Shown here one piece after another: positions 10,995 to 22,605 of a stretch of 64,000 nt of DNA. The translations under genes were made by a program, and so were the position numbers. The DNA is from Trifolium pratense (Eukaryota > Streptophyta > Magnoliopsida > Fabales > Fabaceae). Position 1 is the stretch's first letter. Each line of letters starts with the position of its first letter. Below the pieces are notes generated by a model. The model was not told the origin of the DNA. It saw only the letters and a list, made by a program, of their open reading frames with translations, and ran no database searches. Where the stretch lies: assembly GCF_020283565.1 (NCBI RefSeq), contig NC_060060.1, positions 19,654,001-19,718,000 of the forward strand, given 5' to 3'.

Positions 10995-13900
10995 TCAGTT
11001 TATCTCACCAGTGAGATAGGTCTTTTTGATTATGCTAAGGTCTCTAGTGACATCCACAATATTCATTCTTTCCTTCGGCGATTCCATTGAACAAATAAGT
11101 CCAATCCTAAAAAGTGAAATTAAGCACTCCGAATTTTCAATGCTTCCATCTTCTGTCACTTCTGCATCTCTTGATACAATATGTGGGTAAAAAATATTTT
11201 CAAGATTATCAGGAAATGAAATTGCAACAAAGTTATGCAGATTTTGACCATCTTTGAAAACTTCATCAGTGGGTCTTCTACCGGTAAGCATTTCCAACAT
11301 AAGGATTCCAAAGCTATACATGTCACCACACGTGGACACTTCAGAACCCATTCCATACTCTAAAACATGTAGCGAAACAAGGGGATATTATGTCAGTAGT
11401 AAAATATTAAGTCTACACCAAAACTTAAAGAATTCAAAGAAACAATGGAATATTCATGAATTTAGCACATACCTGGAGGAGAATAGCCAACACTCCCTTT
11501 GATTCCAATTGTACTACTGTTACCACAAATGGATGAGACAAGTCTTGATATGCCAAAATCACTCACATGAGCAACCATGTCTTCATCAAGAAGGACATTG
11601 CTTGGCTTTAGATCACAATGAATGACCAATTGCTCACATTCTTCATGAAGATAATGTAATGCAGAAGCAACATCAATAATGATGTTTAATCTAAGACTGA
11701 GGTCCAGTGATGTTGGAGTCTCTGCATTTAAAATCTCAGGATGCAACCATTGTTCTAAGCTTCCATTTTTCATGTAATCAAAAACTAAAGCTTTAAATTC
11801 TTGGCCTTTGTAATCTGTACTTGAACAACATGTTAAAATCTTAACTAAATTTCGGTGTCTAATGTTTTTGAGTGCATTACATTCAACAAAGAAACTCTTG
11901 TGAGCTCCCTTCTTTTGGAGGTTAAGGACCTTCACAGCAACAACATTATCTTCCGAAACAAGATTTGCTCTATAAACAGAACCAAAACTTCCTGATCCGA
12001 TCAAGTTTCTAGCTGAGAAACCATCTGTTCCTCGATGTAAGTCTTGGTATGAAACCTTAGCTAGTTGATCAATTGTTGGTGAATCAACATTTCGTTTTAG
12101 ATTTCTTTTCCTTATCCAATACATAGTTATAATAAATGAAAGCATGAGAAGAAAAGAAACCACACTAACGATCACTGCTATCAACCTGAACTTACGGTGT
12201 TTTGCATGTTTCCTACCCTTGGACAGGCATGGTGGTAGATGCAGCTGTGAAATACCCCCACAAAGCTTATTGTTTCCAATAATTGCCACTTGAGTTGCAT
12301 TTCCAAATACACCATCTGTCGGTACTTCACCTTCCAACATGTTGAAAGAAACATTGAAATATTCTAGGAAAGAAATATTTTGCAAAAATTTTGGAATTGG
12401 TCCAGACAACTGATTTCTAGACAGATCTAAACGTTGAAGACCTTTGAGCGATGTCAAAGAGGATGGTATGGTTCCTCTAATAGAGTTCCCTTCCATATAA
12501 AGATATTCTAAACTCATGCATTCACCAATGGTTCCAGGAATGTCCCCGGACAAATTATTCTCAGAAACATCTATCATTTCAATATTTTTTAGCATACCCA
12601 CTTCTTTTGGTAAGCTACCACTCAATGAGTTATGTGACAAGTTTAGGGAGTTTGTTAAGGACGAAATGTTAAAAATCTCTAAGGGTATGTCTCCTTTGAG
12701 GTTGTTTTGTGAAAGAGTTAAGTATTGTAACTTTTGACAATTTCCAATATTTGGAGGAATATTACCTTCAAACATATTTCCATCTAGTCCCAATGCATAC
12801 AATTGACTGAGGTTGCCTATGATAGATGGTATAACCCCTGATAAATTGTTTCCGTACAATATTAACGCTTGTATCTTTTGAAACTTTCCAAAAGTAGTTG
12901 GAATTGTTCCTTCAAAATTGTTATATTCCATGGACAAGAGACTCAAGCTAGTTAGATTTCCTAATTCTGTAGGAATTTGTCCATATATTTGATTATCCCC
13001 AAAAGACAATCGATTAAGCGAGGTGGACAAATTACCTATAGATTTTTGCAAACTACCTTCAAAATTATTAGTTGTCAAATCGAGTAAACGCAACTTACTA
13101 CAATTAGTCAATGAGTTTAAAAATTCCAAATCCTCTTTGGAATTGTCTCCTAAATTGTTGTAAGCTAAATGTAGGAATCTAAGACTTTGTAGCTTACCTA
13201 GATTTGGAACTTGTCCGACAAAATGGTTTGTATCAATGTCAAGTAGTGTTGTCAAAGTAGAAGCATTTGCAATGGAAGTGGGTATATGACCTGAGAAATT
13301 ATTTCCTCCAATTGAAAAATATTGGAGATTGGGAAGAGTGTGGAACATATTGGGTGGAAGAGAGCCACTAAATTCATTGGATGCAATTGAGATCACATTA
13401 AGAGATGATATATTATAAAGACAAGAAGGAAATATACCAGACAATTTGTTAGCATGAACCGCTATAATTTTCAACTGTGTTAGGCTGCAAATTTCTTGTG
13501 GAATATTTCCCTCCAAATTATTAAAACTCGTCATAAAAATAGTAAGGGATGCAAGATTCTTTATGGATGGTGGAATTTTTCCAGATAAATTATTTTTGTC
13601 CATCCTGAAATGTTGAAGCTTTTGAAGATAACCAATTTGGCTAGGTATTTTTCCAATAAGTTTGTTTCCAACTAACATCATCCTTTTGAGCTCTGAGCAC
13701 TTTGTCAAGTTTATTGGAAATTCTCCGGACAACGAGTTGTTGAGTAGAAGAAGATATCTTAATCTTGACAAACGACCCAGCTCTTGTGGAATGTTTCCGT
13801 TAAAGTTGTTATCTCCAAGGTTGAGGAATCTCATATGTGAGAGATTGCCAACAAATGGAGATATGGATCCATGTAACTTGTATCCTTGCAATTTCAACTT

Positions 13901-14164
13901 TGTAACTCTTTGATGCTTGGGACTGCATATGATTCCATGCCAGTTGCAAAAGTGAGTTGAACTATTCCAAGAATCTAAGATACCATTTGGATCACTAGAT
14001 ATTAGTTGCTTGAATTGGAGCAAAGCCAAATGATCTGTTTGATTTCCTAGTGCCATTGTCAAAGTTCTGTTTGGACCAAAACACATTAAAGTTAAGGTTA
14101 ATAGATTAATCAAATGAAGGTATATATACCAAGACATAGGTAACAAGAAAATATAAGGCTTCAT
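10995..14164 (-). CDS. LRR receptor-like serine/threonine kinase, class XII (EFR/Xa21 type)
   Basis: Two exons, 14164-11473 and 11359-10995, separated by a 113-bp GT-AG intron (CCAG|GTATG ... TTAG|AG), join in frame to 1018 codons, the usual size for this class. Order: signal-anchor-like hydrophobic N-terminus; LRR N-cap (HLALLQFKQLI, FCNWHGIICS); about 20 LRRs of the NLSGxIPxxIGNLxxL type; a single transmembrane segment near residue 650-675; then a kinase. Kinase motifs are GSGSFGSVY (about 713), VAVKVL, HCDLKPSNVLLDE and DFGISR. The catalytic loop is HCD, not HRD, so this is a non-RD kinase, as in pattern-recognition receptors. The start at 14164 is chosen over an in-frame upstream ATG at 14449 because it directly precedes the hydrophobic leader. 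Probably a plasma-membrane receptor; the ligand is unknown. No lesion seen. Confidence 0.92.
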
Positions 14165-15113
14165 TTGGTTGAGAATAAGAGATTGTTTGATGAAATACAA
14201 AAGTATGTCATTCCCTCTCTTTCGGTGTGGATTAAATAATAAATGCAACATGTACGTAGTGGGAAATGGAAAATTTATTTTGACACAAGATAAAAAGATG
14301 CCATCAAAAGTCAAGTCAATTAATTGTTTAAAATCACACCAATAATACTTTGATGGTTGGAGCAAAAGAGCGACAACCAATATCAAGCGGATAGCAATAA
14401 TAACCACAAGTAAAATAAAAATAATAAAGGAGAAGAAGAAACAACACACGATAATTTGTTTACTCAGTTTGGTCCAACAATGACCTACTCTGGGGGAGAA
14501 AGCAACCCTCCGTTCTACTATATCAATGAGTTTGGTTAGAACGAGATTTTAAAGGCTTTTACAAGGATTAAAATTTAGTCATCCTTAAGCAATAAATAAA
14601 AATTTTATTCTGATTGTGGCTTTAACCAGTGGAAGGCAGCATGCCTAGGGATGAAACTATAATTCCAAATCCACTAACTCAATTTCCATGGACTTCAATT
14701 CCACTAATATGGACTTCAATTCCACTAATTTTTGCTTTCAAAAAAAAAAATTCCACTAATTTCCATGAACTTTACTTATTGGTCTTCCTGGAAATTGTGG
14801 AAAAGTTAGTACTAATACATAATTCAGGACAGCAAAGTGTGTATGTGGAAATTGTGGAAAAGTTAGTACTAATAATACATAATTGTGGAAAACTTTATGT
14901 TTTTGTTTTTTTGCTCCACCACAAATTCTCATCACTGATTTAATCAATCGATCGATTTAGAGAGAGAGAGAGAAATTTTAGGTTTTCTAATTGAGTATGG
15001 TTTCCTTTTCTTTACTTCTCTACTATTTATAATAACAATCCTATTTGGGCCTTACCAACAATATCCGGCCCAATTAATCTAATCTAATATCTTTATTTAT
15101 CTTATCTAATTTA
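14165..15113. other. Upstream region of the receptor kinase with small duplications
   Basis: Contains the 5' flank of the receptor gene, a tandem repeat of about 50 bp (GTGGAAAAGTTAGTACTAAT at about 14795 and 14853), and a short Crooked-neck-derived piece listed separately. No other gene is seen. Confidence 0.5.
14897..14955 (-). pseudogene. Second Crooked-neck-derived fragment (about 55 bp)
   Basis: The minus strand encodes LIKSVMRICGGAK, matching the extreme 5' part of the Crooked-neck relic at 7719-7660 almost base for base (ATCGATCGATTGATTAAATC). It then diverges at once, so only a scrap was copied. It shows that sequence moved between the 7.7-kb and 14.9-kb positions. Confidence 0.75.
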
Positions 15114-15951
15114 GGGGATACTTCAAGTGAGAGGAGTGTCTTATTATGAGAGATGAGAGGAACAAATATAAACCATATGATGCAAAGGAATGGTCATGAT
15201 TAAATGTTCTCAATATGCACTCCAATTATACTTCCGTGTTTCCATCTTCTTGAAAGAAAAAAAAATCCCTCTAGTCTTTTATTCTCTTTCTTCAAGATGA
15301 TGAAAATTCCTTTCTCAGATCTCCCTATTTCATTACTCCCACACAATTCTTCATTTTCTTGTATCAATTTTGTGCACCTCTCAACAGTTACAATTTTTTT
15401 CAATCAAATCGGTAAAGGGCCATATGGATTCAAATGTTGAATTGAAGGATAGACCATTTCAATTCAATTTATTCATGGTCGATTTCGTTTTTGGTGGGTC
15501 AAGATTGCGTCCATGATAATATTCATAATCACACAAGCTTATTCTTGGTTAAAAGACAAAACTTTATATAATAAAAAAAACTAGAAAAACTTAATTAGAT
15601 TTCAAGATCATAATACATAGATGTTGGGCTGTGTTCTTAGGGATTCCAATTAGTTTTGAGAAAAATAACAGAACAATAACATGGATGACGACAGTTAGGA
15701 ATATGAATTATTGGAGAGATAATTTGAAAACAAAAATGCAGTCGAACCACAAACGATAAAACACGCATAAAGCAAATCGAGCAAACAATTTATTGAGCGA
15801 ACAATTATTCTTTCAAGAAGATGGAAACACGGAAGTATAATTGGAGTGCATATTGAGAACGTTTAATCATGACCATTCCTTTGCATCCTATGGTTTATAT
15901 TTGTTCCTCTCATCTCTCATAATAAGACACTCCTCTCACTTGAAGTATCCC
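15114..15951. repeat. Inverted repeat with 143-bp arms
   Basis: 15114-15256 and 15809-15951 are near-perfect reverse complements (left starts GGGGATACTTCAAGTGAG, right ends CACTTGAAGTATCCCC), separated by about 550 bp without a gene. It could be a foldback element or two opposite insertions of one repeat. TA-type direct repeats are not obvious at the ends. Confidence 0.8.
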
Positions 15952-15983
15952 CATCTAATCTAATCTAATATCTATATCTTTAT

Positions 15984-15984
<1 letters not shown>

Positions 15985-16016
<32 letters not shown>
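15985..16016. repeat. (TA)n left of palindrome
   Basis: TA tract directly abutting the first AGAGGATG terminus. Confidence 0.9.
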
Positions 16017-16020
<4 letters not shown>

Positions 16021-16967
16021 GATGTATATTATGAGAATGGTAAAGATATATGAGAATATGAGAATGAAATAATAGCCATTGGATCAAAAATGGATGGGTA
16101 AGATTAAAAAACCTCATTATGTGCCTCTCTTACTCTATTACTATTTCTTTTATACTCATTTTCCCTTTCATCTTCTTCAACGCAACTTTCATCCATTACC
16201 TTGTCTCTCTTAGATTTATTTCTCTTCTGCAAATTAATTCCTTCCCGGCATCTCACGACTGCTTGTTGCACTCAATTACTCATTCTATTTTTTAATTTTG
16301 ATACAAATGTTGATTCAAGCCCTGTCAAATACTACAAGCTGTTTTGAAACAATCCAATTTGTTTAATTTGAAACTAATTACAAAATAAATGAAATTAACC
16401 ATTGCAGATCCAAACTATTTTGATATACAGATGAGAAATCAATGAATTAAAATAAATTTCTAAGAGTAGCCACACAAATATGGTGGCGGTGTAATAGGGA
16501 CGACGAAGAATCTTGGCCGCTCGTATTCTTCTCTTTCGTAGTCGTCATCGTCGTTCGTCGACATGAGCGTAGGGTTGCCGTTGTTCACCGACATGAATAG
16601 TTATCCGTCTTTCGCCGACATGAACAACACAAGGTCGTCGTCGTTCTTCCCCTCCGTAACGACGAAGAATAAGAAGGACCTGACTTTGAATCTCAAAAAC
16701 AACAAAAACTAGAATTTCATTTAAAATACCAAATGAAGTTCAGAAAAAACCCAGATTGCTTTGATTTGATTTCTATTATGATTTAAAAACCCAGATTTGG
16801 GTGGAAACTGGTCGTATTAAGTTGAAGAAGATGAAAAGGAATAAAGAGAATTGCCTACATGTGTTGTTTAAAACTTACTTTTAATTTCAACCTTTAGATT
16901 TTGATCTAAAGGCTATTAATCATTCTCATCATTCTCATATATCTTTTTCATTCTCATAATATACATC

Positions 16968-16971
<4 letters not shown>
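16017..16971 (+). mobile_element. 955-bp terminal-inverted-repeat element, copy A
   Basis: Starts AGAGGATGTATATTATGAGA and ends with its inverse (CATAATATACATCCTCT), so it has its own terminal inverted repeats of about 23 bp plus a looser extension. The middle is relatively GC-rich (CGTCGTCATCGTCGTTCG) but encodes no long protein. TA tracts on both sides fit insertion into TA. It is a non-autonomous DNA transposon; the superfamily is unclear. Confidence 0.8.
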
Positions 16972-17002
<31 letters not shown>

Positions 17003-17005
<3 letters not shown>

Positions 17006-17401
17006 GAGGGATCAAATTACACCGGTGTAACATTTGAGTAATGTTACACCGCTCAATAACGCTTTAACGAATTCAAATTTTACAAAATTCATCGTTGGAT
17101 TGAAAGTTTATATCGTATAGATCATCCATGTTGAATTTTACAAAAATCTAAAATCGTTTGATATATTATTGAGACCGATCAAGATTAATGGTTTATGCGT
17201 TTTTATTGAATACCGTTAATCTTGATCTATCTCAAAAACATATCAAACGATTTTAGATTTTTATACAATTCAACATATATGATCTATACGATATAAGCTT
17301 TCAATCCAACGGTGGATTTTGTAAAATTTGAATTCGTTAAAGCGTTATTGAGCGGTGTAACATTACTCAAATGTTACACCGGTGTAATTTGATCCCTCCC
17401 C
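17003..17401. mobile_element. 399-bp foldback MITE, element B
   Basis: Starts GGGGAGGGATCAAATTACAC and ends GTGTAATTTGATCCCTCCCC. The whole element folds back on itself with arms of about 180 bp (TAACATTTGAGTAATGTTAC near each end; CTTTCAATCCAACG inward). It sits between two TA tracts at the centre of the larger palindrome. Confidence 0.88.
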
Positions 17402-17423
17402 ATATATATATATATATATATAT

Positions 17424-18374
17424 AGAGGATGTATATTATGAGAATGAAAAAGATATATGAGAATGATGAGAATGATTAATAGCCTTTAGATCAAAATCTA
17501 AAGGTTGAAATTAAAAGTAAGTTTTAAACAACACATGTAGGCAATTCTCTTTATTCCTTTTCATCTTCTTCAACTTAATACGACCAGTTTCCACCCAAAT
17601 CTGGGTTTTTAAATCATAATAGAAATCAAATCAAAGCAATCTGGGTTTTTTCTGAACTTCATTTGGTATTTTAAATGAAATTCTAGTTTTTGTTGTTTTT
17701 GAGATTCAAAGTCAGGTCCTTCTTATTCTTCGTCGTTACGGAGGGGAAGAACGACGACGACCTTGTGTTGTTCATGTCGGCGAAAGACGGATAACTATTC
17801 ATGTCGGTGAACAACGGCAACCCTACGCTCATGTCGACGAACGACGATGACGACTACGAAAGAGAAGAATACGAGCGGCCAAGATTCTTCGTCGTCCCTA
17901 TTACACCGCCACCATATTTGTGTGGCTACTCTTAGAAATTTATTTTAATTCATTGATTTCTCATCTGTATATCAAAATAGTTTGGATCTGCAATGGTTAA
18001 TTTCATTTATTTTGTAATTAGTTTCAAATTAAACAAATTGGATTGTTTCAAAACAGCTTGTAGTATTTGACAGGGCTTGAATCAACATTTGTATCAAAAT
18101 TAAAAAATAGAATGAGTAATTGAGTGCAACAAGCAGTCGTGAGATGCCGGGAAGGAATTAATTTGCAGAAGAGAAATAAATCTAAGAGAGACAAGGTAAT
18201 GGATGAAAGTTGCGTTGAAGAAGATGAAAGGGAAAATGAGTATAAAAGAAATAGTAATAGAGTAAGAGAGGCACATAATGAGGTTTTTTAATCTTACCCA
18301 TCCATTTTTGATCCAATGGCTATTATTTCATTCTCATATTCTCATATATCTTTACCATTCTCATAATATACATC

Positions 18375-18378
<4 letters not shown>
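17424..18378 (-). mobile_element. 955-bp terminal-inverted-repeat element, inverted copy A'
   Basis: By eye this is the exact reverse complement of 16017-16971: same length, same ends, and every block I compared matches. Together A, B and A' make one palindromic complex at 16017-18378. Confidence 0.85.

Positions 18379-18432
<54 letters not shown>
18379..18432. repeat. (TA)n right of palindrome
   Basis: About 26 TA units follow the A' terminus. Two shorter TA tracts (16972-17002 and 17402-17423) separate A, B and A'. Confidence 0.9.
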
Positions 18433-18434
<2 letters not shown>

Positions 18435-18987
18435 TCTCTAAGTAACTCTGATTCAACCTTAATCTTAACCCTAATAATTCATATTAAAATGATAAAAAAA
18501 TTCCTCAGCAAAATTCGAACTCATGACCTTTTAATTACACTTCTTATTAGGTTTACCACTAAGCCGTATCAATTAATTTGATATATTTTGTAACCAACAT
18601 ATAATCAATATGTTTTAAATGTACAATTTTTCTTATCCTATATATTTATTGTCTTATATCACCTGCCACGTTTTTTTCTTTCTTTTTAGATACAAATCCC
18701 TCTTTTTTTTTTTTATCTACAAATCCAAATTTATGTATGTAATCCAAATTCAAATTACCCCATTTTATTTATTACCTCTCCCACTTTTATATCAAATGAA
18801 TGTATTTGTTTGCAATAAGTCATTTCACATTGGTAACGATTTAACACTTTTATTGATGTTATTTTAGGGTGCGCAGTCATGTTGCCAAAAATGTTTTCAT
18901 CGAATTTTCGTGACAGTGCAAATCATATGTTACACTAATTGATCCAAACGGAATTCAATTTGATGTTTTCGTTGAAAAAATTAATGG
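18433..18987. other. Intergenic, no gene seen
   Basis: AT-rich DNA between the palindrome and the kinase relic; only random reading frames. Confidence 0.5.
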
Positions 18988-19899
18988 CACTATATATTCA
19001 TTCTTTTTTTCGGTGATTCCATTGAACAAATAATTCCAATCCTAAAAATTGAAACTAAGCACTCTTCAATAGTTGGAATAAGATTTTCACGATTTTTATC
19101 TTGTATTGCTACTTGTACTTCTCTTGATACAAGATGTGGATCTAAAATCTTCACAAGGTTATCTGAAAATGAAATTGAAACAAAATTATGCAGATTTAGA
19201 CCATCTTCAAAAACTTCATCAGTAAGTCTTCTACCGGTAAGCATTTCCAACACCAGGACTCCAAAGCTATACATGTCACCACATGTTGAAACTTCATAAC
19301 CTGTTCCATACTCTAAAACATTTAGCAAAAGCTGTTAATACTATGTCACTAGTAAATTAATAAGCCTGCACCAAAACACAGGAGAGGTGATAGAAACAAT
19401 GTATGATTCATGAATTTATAACGTACCTAGAGGCTAGAGGAGCATAACCGACAGTCCCTTTTATTCCAAAATCGCTCACATGAGCAACCATGTCATCATC
19501 AAGAAGGACATTGTTTGGCTTTAGATCACAGTGAAGGACCAATTGCTCACATTCTTGGTGAAGATAATGTAATGCATAAGCAACATCGATAATTATGCTT
19601 AATCTTTGATCAAGGCCCAATGTTGTTGGATGCTCTTCATTTAAAATCTCGGGATGCAACCATTGTTCTAAGCTTCCATTTTTCATGTAATAAAAAACTA
19701 GAGCTTTGAATTCTTGACCTTTGTAATTTGTACTCAAACAACATGTTATGATCTTAACTAAATTTCGGTGTCTAATATTTCTAAGTACATTACATTCAAC
19801 AATGAAACTCTTGTGAGCTCCCTTTTTTTGGAGGTTCAGGACCTTTACAGCAACAACATGATCTTCCGACAAAAGATTTGCTTTGTACACAGAACCAAA
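18988..19899 (-). pseudogene. Truncated class XII receptor kinase copy
   Basis: 19899-19427 and 19312-18990 match the kinase domain of the receptor at 10995-14164 (VAVKVLNLQKKGAHKSF, HCDLKPNNVLLDDD). Four defects are visible. The gene begins abruptly inside the glycine loop at FGSVYKAN, so no LRR or membrane part exists. The activation segment between DFGI and KGTVGYAP lacks about 14 residues. An extra CTAGCCTCTAG at the splice donor breaks the frame. The 3' end stops after RMNI. The broken 5' edge is joined directly to a piece of the 4.1-5.8 kb repeat. Confidence 0.92.
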
Positions 19900-20010
19900 A
19901 AACCACTATTATTTCAACAATATAAATTAGACACTATCAATAAGCAAATCCTTAAAAGGATGAAATTATCCTAATCAGTAATTCAAGAATTTTACTTTCT
20001 CTGGTGTTTA
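19900..20010. repeat. Piece of the 4.1-5.8 kb repeat family
   Basis: AACCACTATT...CTTTCTCTGGTG matches 4985-5090 and 5622-5730 with few changes. It starts exactly where the kinase homology ends. Confidence 0.85.
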
Positions 20011-20128
20011 TATTTGTTAAATTTGTATATTTTTAATTTTGCTTAAACTTCAATGGAATTTTTTTTTTTTTGGTTAAGACTTCAATGGAAATTTTTTTTT
20101 TTTTTTGGTGATAACTTCAATGGAAATT
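20011..20128. other. T-rich tandem stretch
   Basis: Three imperfect copies of a unit with CTTCAATGGAAATTTT separated by T-runs. No coding signal. Confidence 0.6.
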
Positions 20129-21454
20129 TTATTTGGAAAGAATTATTATTTCCAAATTGCTTATAAAAAAAATATATATTTCCAAATTGGAATTCCACCG
20201 ATTCGTTTTTCCATATAATCCATAGGTCATTTCAGCGACACCAATCATCCTCATTGAGTTTGTATCCTGTATCAAGCATTTATCATTATCAAACATTAGT
20301 TGACATTTCAAAATTTTAGTAAGCTTTGGAACAGAAATAAGATTGAATGTGAACTCAGGAAAATATAGGACATCAGTTAAGTAAAAATCTTTATCAAACA
20401 AGATAGTGCCAGCAAAATTAGTAGACACAATGGTACCATTTGGTAATGTGATGTTAATGGGATTAATTCTTTTCATGCACTGAAAGAAGTGTTTAGAGTA
20501 ACATATAGGATCTGTTGCTCCTGTATCTAAGATAAAAGTTTCTGACTTAGGTAAATTTGGGAGAGTACACAAAATACCTGAACTGGAGGAGGGTTGTGAG
20601 GTTATGTGATTCACACTATGAGATTGCAATGTGCTAGAATGTTGTAAAAGTGCTAACAAGGCCTTGTGTTGATCTGGTGTGAAGAATAGTTTCCCAGAAT
20701 CAGTATCTCCTACTTCATCATCATAGGCTATTGATTTAGCGTCATCTTCATTGGTAGTAGCACAATTATTCACCATTCCATTGTGTTGCATATGAGGTGG
20801 AAATCCATGGTTCTTGAAACAATTCTCAACTATGTGATTAGTCATGCCACAGTAAGTGCCGTATTTTGAATTTGAATTCCTACCACGACCTCTTCCACCA
20901 TTGACTCTACCTCCTCTACCACGATTGGATTGTGATCTACCAGCATATTGAGATGTGGTGGATGCCAAGATCTTGGATTCATCCAAAGGAATGATTGCCT
21001 GTCTTTCTTGCTGGACAAGCAAGGAGTAAACCTTACCAATATTGGGTAATGGCTCCATCATCATGATTTGAGATCTTACAGCTGAATATTGCTCATTGAG
21101 CCCTTTAAAAAAACGTATAACTTGGTCACCATCTCTGTATTCACGCATCTTGGCAGTGGCTTGACAATTTTCTAAGCAATTGGAATCAGGAATTGGGCGA
21201 AAGTTGTCCAATTCTTGCCACAATTTTTTCACCTTTGTGTAATAAGCAGAAATGGTGCAATCACCTTGTTTCAAGGTGTAAATCTCTTCTTGAATATCTG
21301 AAATACGAAAAACATCACCTTGGTAAACGAGGACATTACCAGGATTTTCATTCAGATGCAAGAAATAAGGATTCAAAGTATCATTCTGATATCCCTTGTT
21401 TTGATTGTTTGAAGGAGGTTCATTGACACTCCCAGCAGTACTATCCATAGACAT
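20129..21454 (-). mobile_element. Copia retrotransposon gag and protease region, pol deleted
   Basis: A 441-codon minus-strand frame. A UBN2-type Gag (residues about 40-155: TLKQGDCTISAYYTKVKKLW, RFFKGLNEQYSAVRSQIMMM) is followed by an RG-rich stretch, a degenerate zinc knuckle (YCGMTNHIVENCFKNHGFPP) and the aspartic protease active site (FILDTGATD). Integrase and reverse transcriptase are missing, since the frame ends soon after the protease and nothing retroviral lies to the left. A matching primer binding site and LTR lie upstream at 21660-21949. Related to, but clearly diverged from, the Copia at 44.4-53.6 kb. Confidence 0.9.
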
Positions 21455-21659
21455 GATGAAGAATCAAAGTGTTCTTGAATGGAGGATCAAAGAGGAACAA
21501 GAAAACAGTTCCAAGAAGCAAGAACAAAGAAAAAACAAGGGGTGAATGAAGAAGAGAAAGTGAGAAATGCAACAAGAAGTTGCAGAAAAGAAAGAAAGAA
21601 TATTAGGAGTTCTGTGAGCTTTAGAGGTGCAGCAACAATGGTGAAACCTACCACTAATT

Positions 21660-21672
21660 GCTCCTGATACCA
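21660..21672 (-). other. Primer binding site of the 20-22 kb Copia
   Basis: The minus strand reads TGGTATCAGGAGC, the Met-tRNA type site with one extra base, immediately inside the LTR edge. Confidence 0.8.
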
Positions 21673-21949
21673 TGTAAGAAGGAAGAATCAACCTTCATGA
21701 ATGCAGCGGATTAAGGAGAAACTCATAGCAATAGGCGCAAAGCAAGCTCAAGTTTTATTAACTCACAAAACTGATTTGGTACAATAGAGTAATCTCCTAT
21801 ATATAGGATTTAAAACAAGATATTTGTTAATTAGATCAAGGTAATTTGCATGAGCACAAGCAGATAAGGAAAAATCATAACAGTGTATTAAGAAGAATGT
21901 GAAAAACACATCTAAAATGAGAAAAATAAGTATAAGAGAAAGTCTCACA
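21673..21949 (-). mobile_element. 5' LTR of the 20-22 kb Copia
   Basis: The 277-bp LTR reads, on the minus strand, from TGTGAGAC to TCTTACA. The left edge is fixed by the primer binding site. The right edge is fixed because PRPP synthetase homology begins directly outside it (LPDSDN). A TATATATAGGA motif near 21800 could be its promoter. Confidence 0.8.
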
Positions 21950-22605
21950 TTGTCAGAATCGGGCAGATCTCGGAGCCTTCTTTTAAGCAATGGTATGCCA
22001 CTCTCAAATCATGGTAAAATGTTATCACCAAAGTAGAACCTCTCCTGAATTAAAACAAATAATCAAATAATTATAGCCAGGAATTTCGCGAGACAAATAA
22101 AGACATAGTTTTTGCGACAAGATAAAAAGCTTACCCTAAGTTCTACATCAAATAAATTTTAGAAAATCTATTTCATTCGAAATCACAAATGACAAGCATT
22201 CACCCAAACACACACCTAGAAACAATTGTTGAAAGCAATTCTACCAATAGTACACCTGCAAAGCATGAATGTCAAATGTGATCAAACTTGTTGGTCCTCC
22301 TCTAGAAATTGGTATGTTTGACAAAAGCCTAGCCAAAGTAAAAGCAGTGGTGATATCCCCTTCATCCTCCATTCTTTCAGAAGTACCAGTCAGGAAAAAC
22401 GGAAGCACGAGCGTAAATGAGGAAACAAACAGTTTTGGCAAGGCATAAATGACTCAAATATCACTGCTGGAGAACTGAATGAAGCCATAAAAGCCACATG
22501 CTGTCTGTGAATGCCTTGAGCATTGGGAATGAAAATGTTGGGGAAGCCATCCGGAAACTTACTGAAGTTTTCAATTTCATAGAGCATTTCAGTGAAATCA
22601 TTAAA
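21950..22605 (-). pseudogene. PRPP synthetase (ribose-phosphate pyrophosphokinase, type II plant) fragment
   Basis: Minus-strand exons read [21 protein letters not shown] and [16 protein letters not shown], then in another frame [29 protein letters not shown] and [19 protein letters not shown]. After an intron (22257-22048) follow ERFYFGDNILP-stop-FESGIPLLKRRL and LPDSDN. This is the plant PRS3/PRS4-like group, enzymes making phosphoribosyl pyrophosphate. Lesions: a roughly 10-nt deletion and frameshift after VIFE, a TGA in place of Cys after NILP, and the Copia LTR inserted after SDN. Both gene ends are missing. Confidence 0.85.

Noticed and set aside
14165..14449. Upstream start giving the receptor kinase 95 extra residues
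   Set aside because: The extension is AT-rich and Phe/Leu-biased, has no family counterpart, and would bury the signal peptide.
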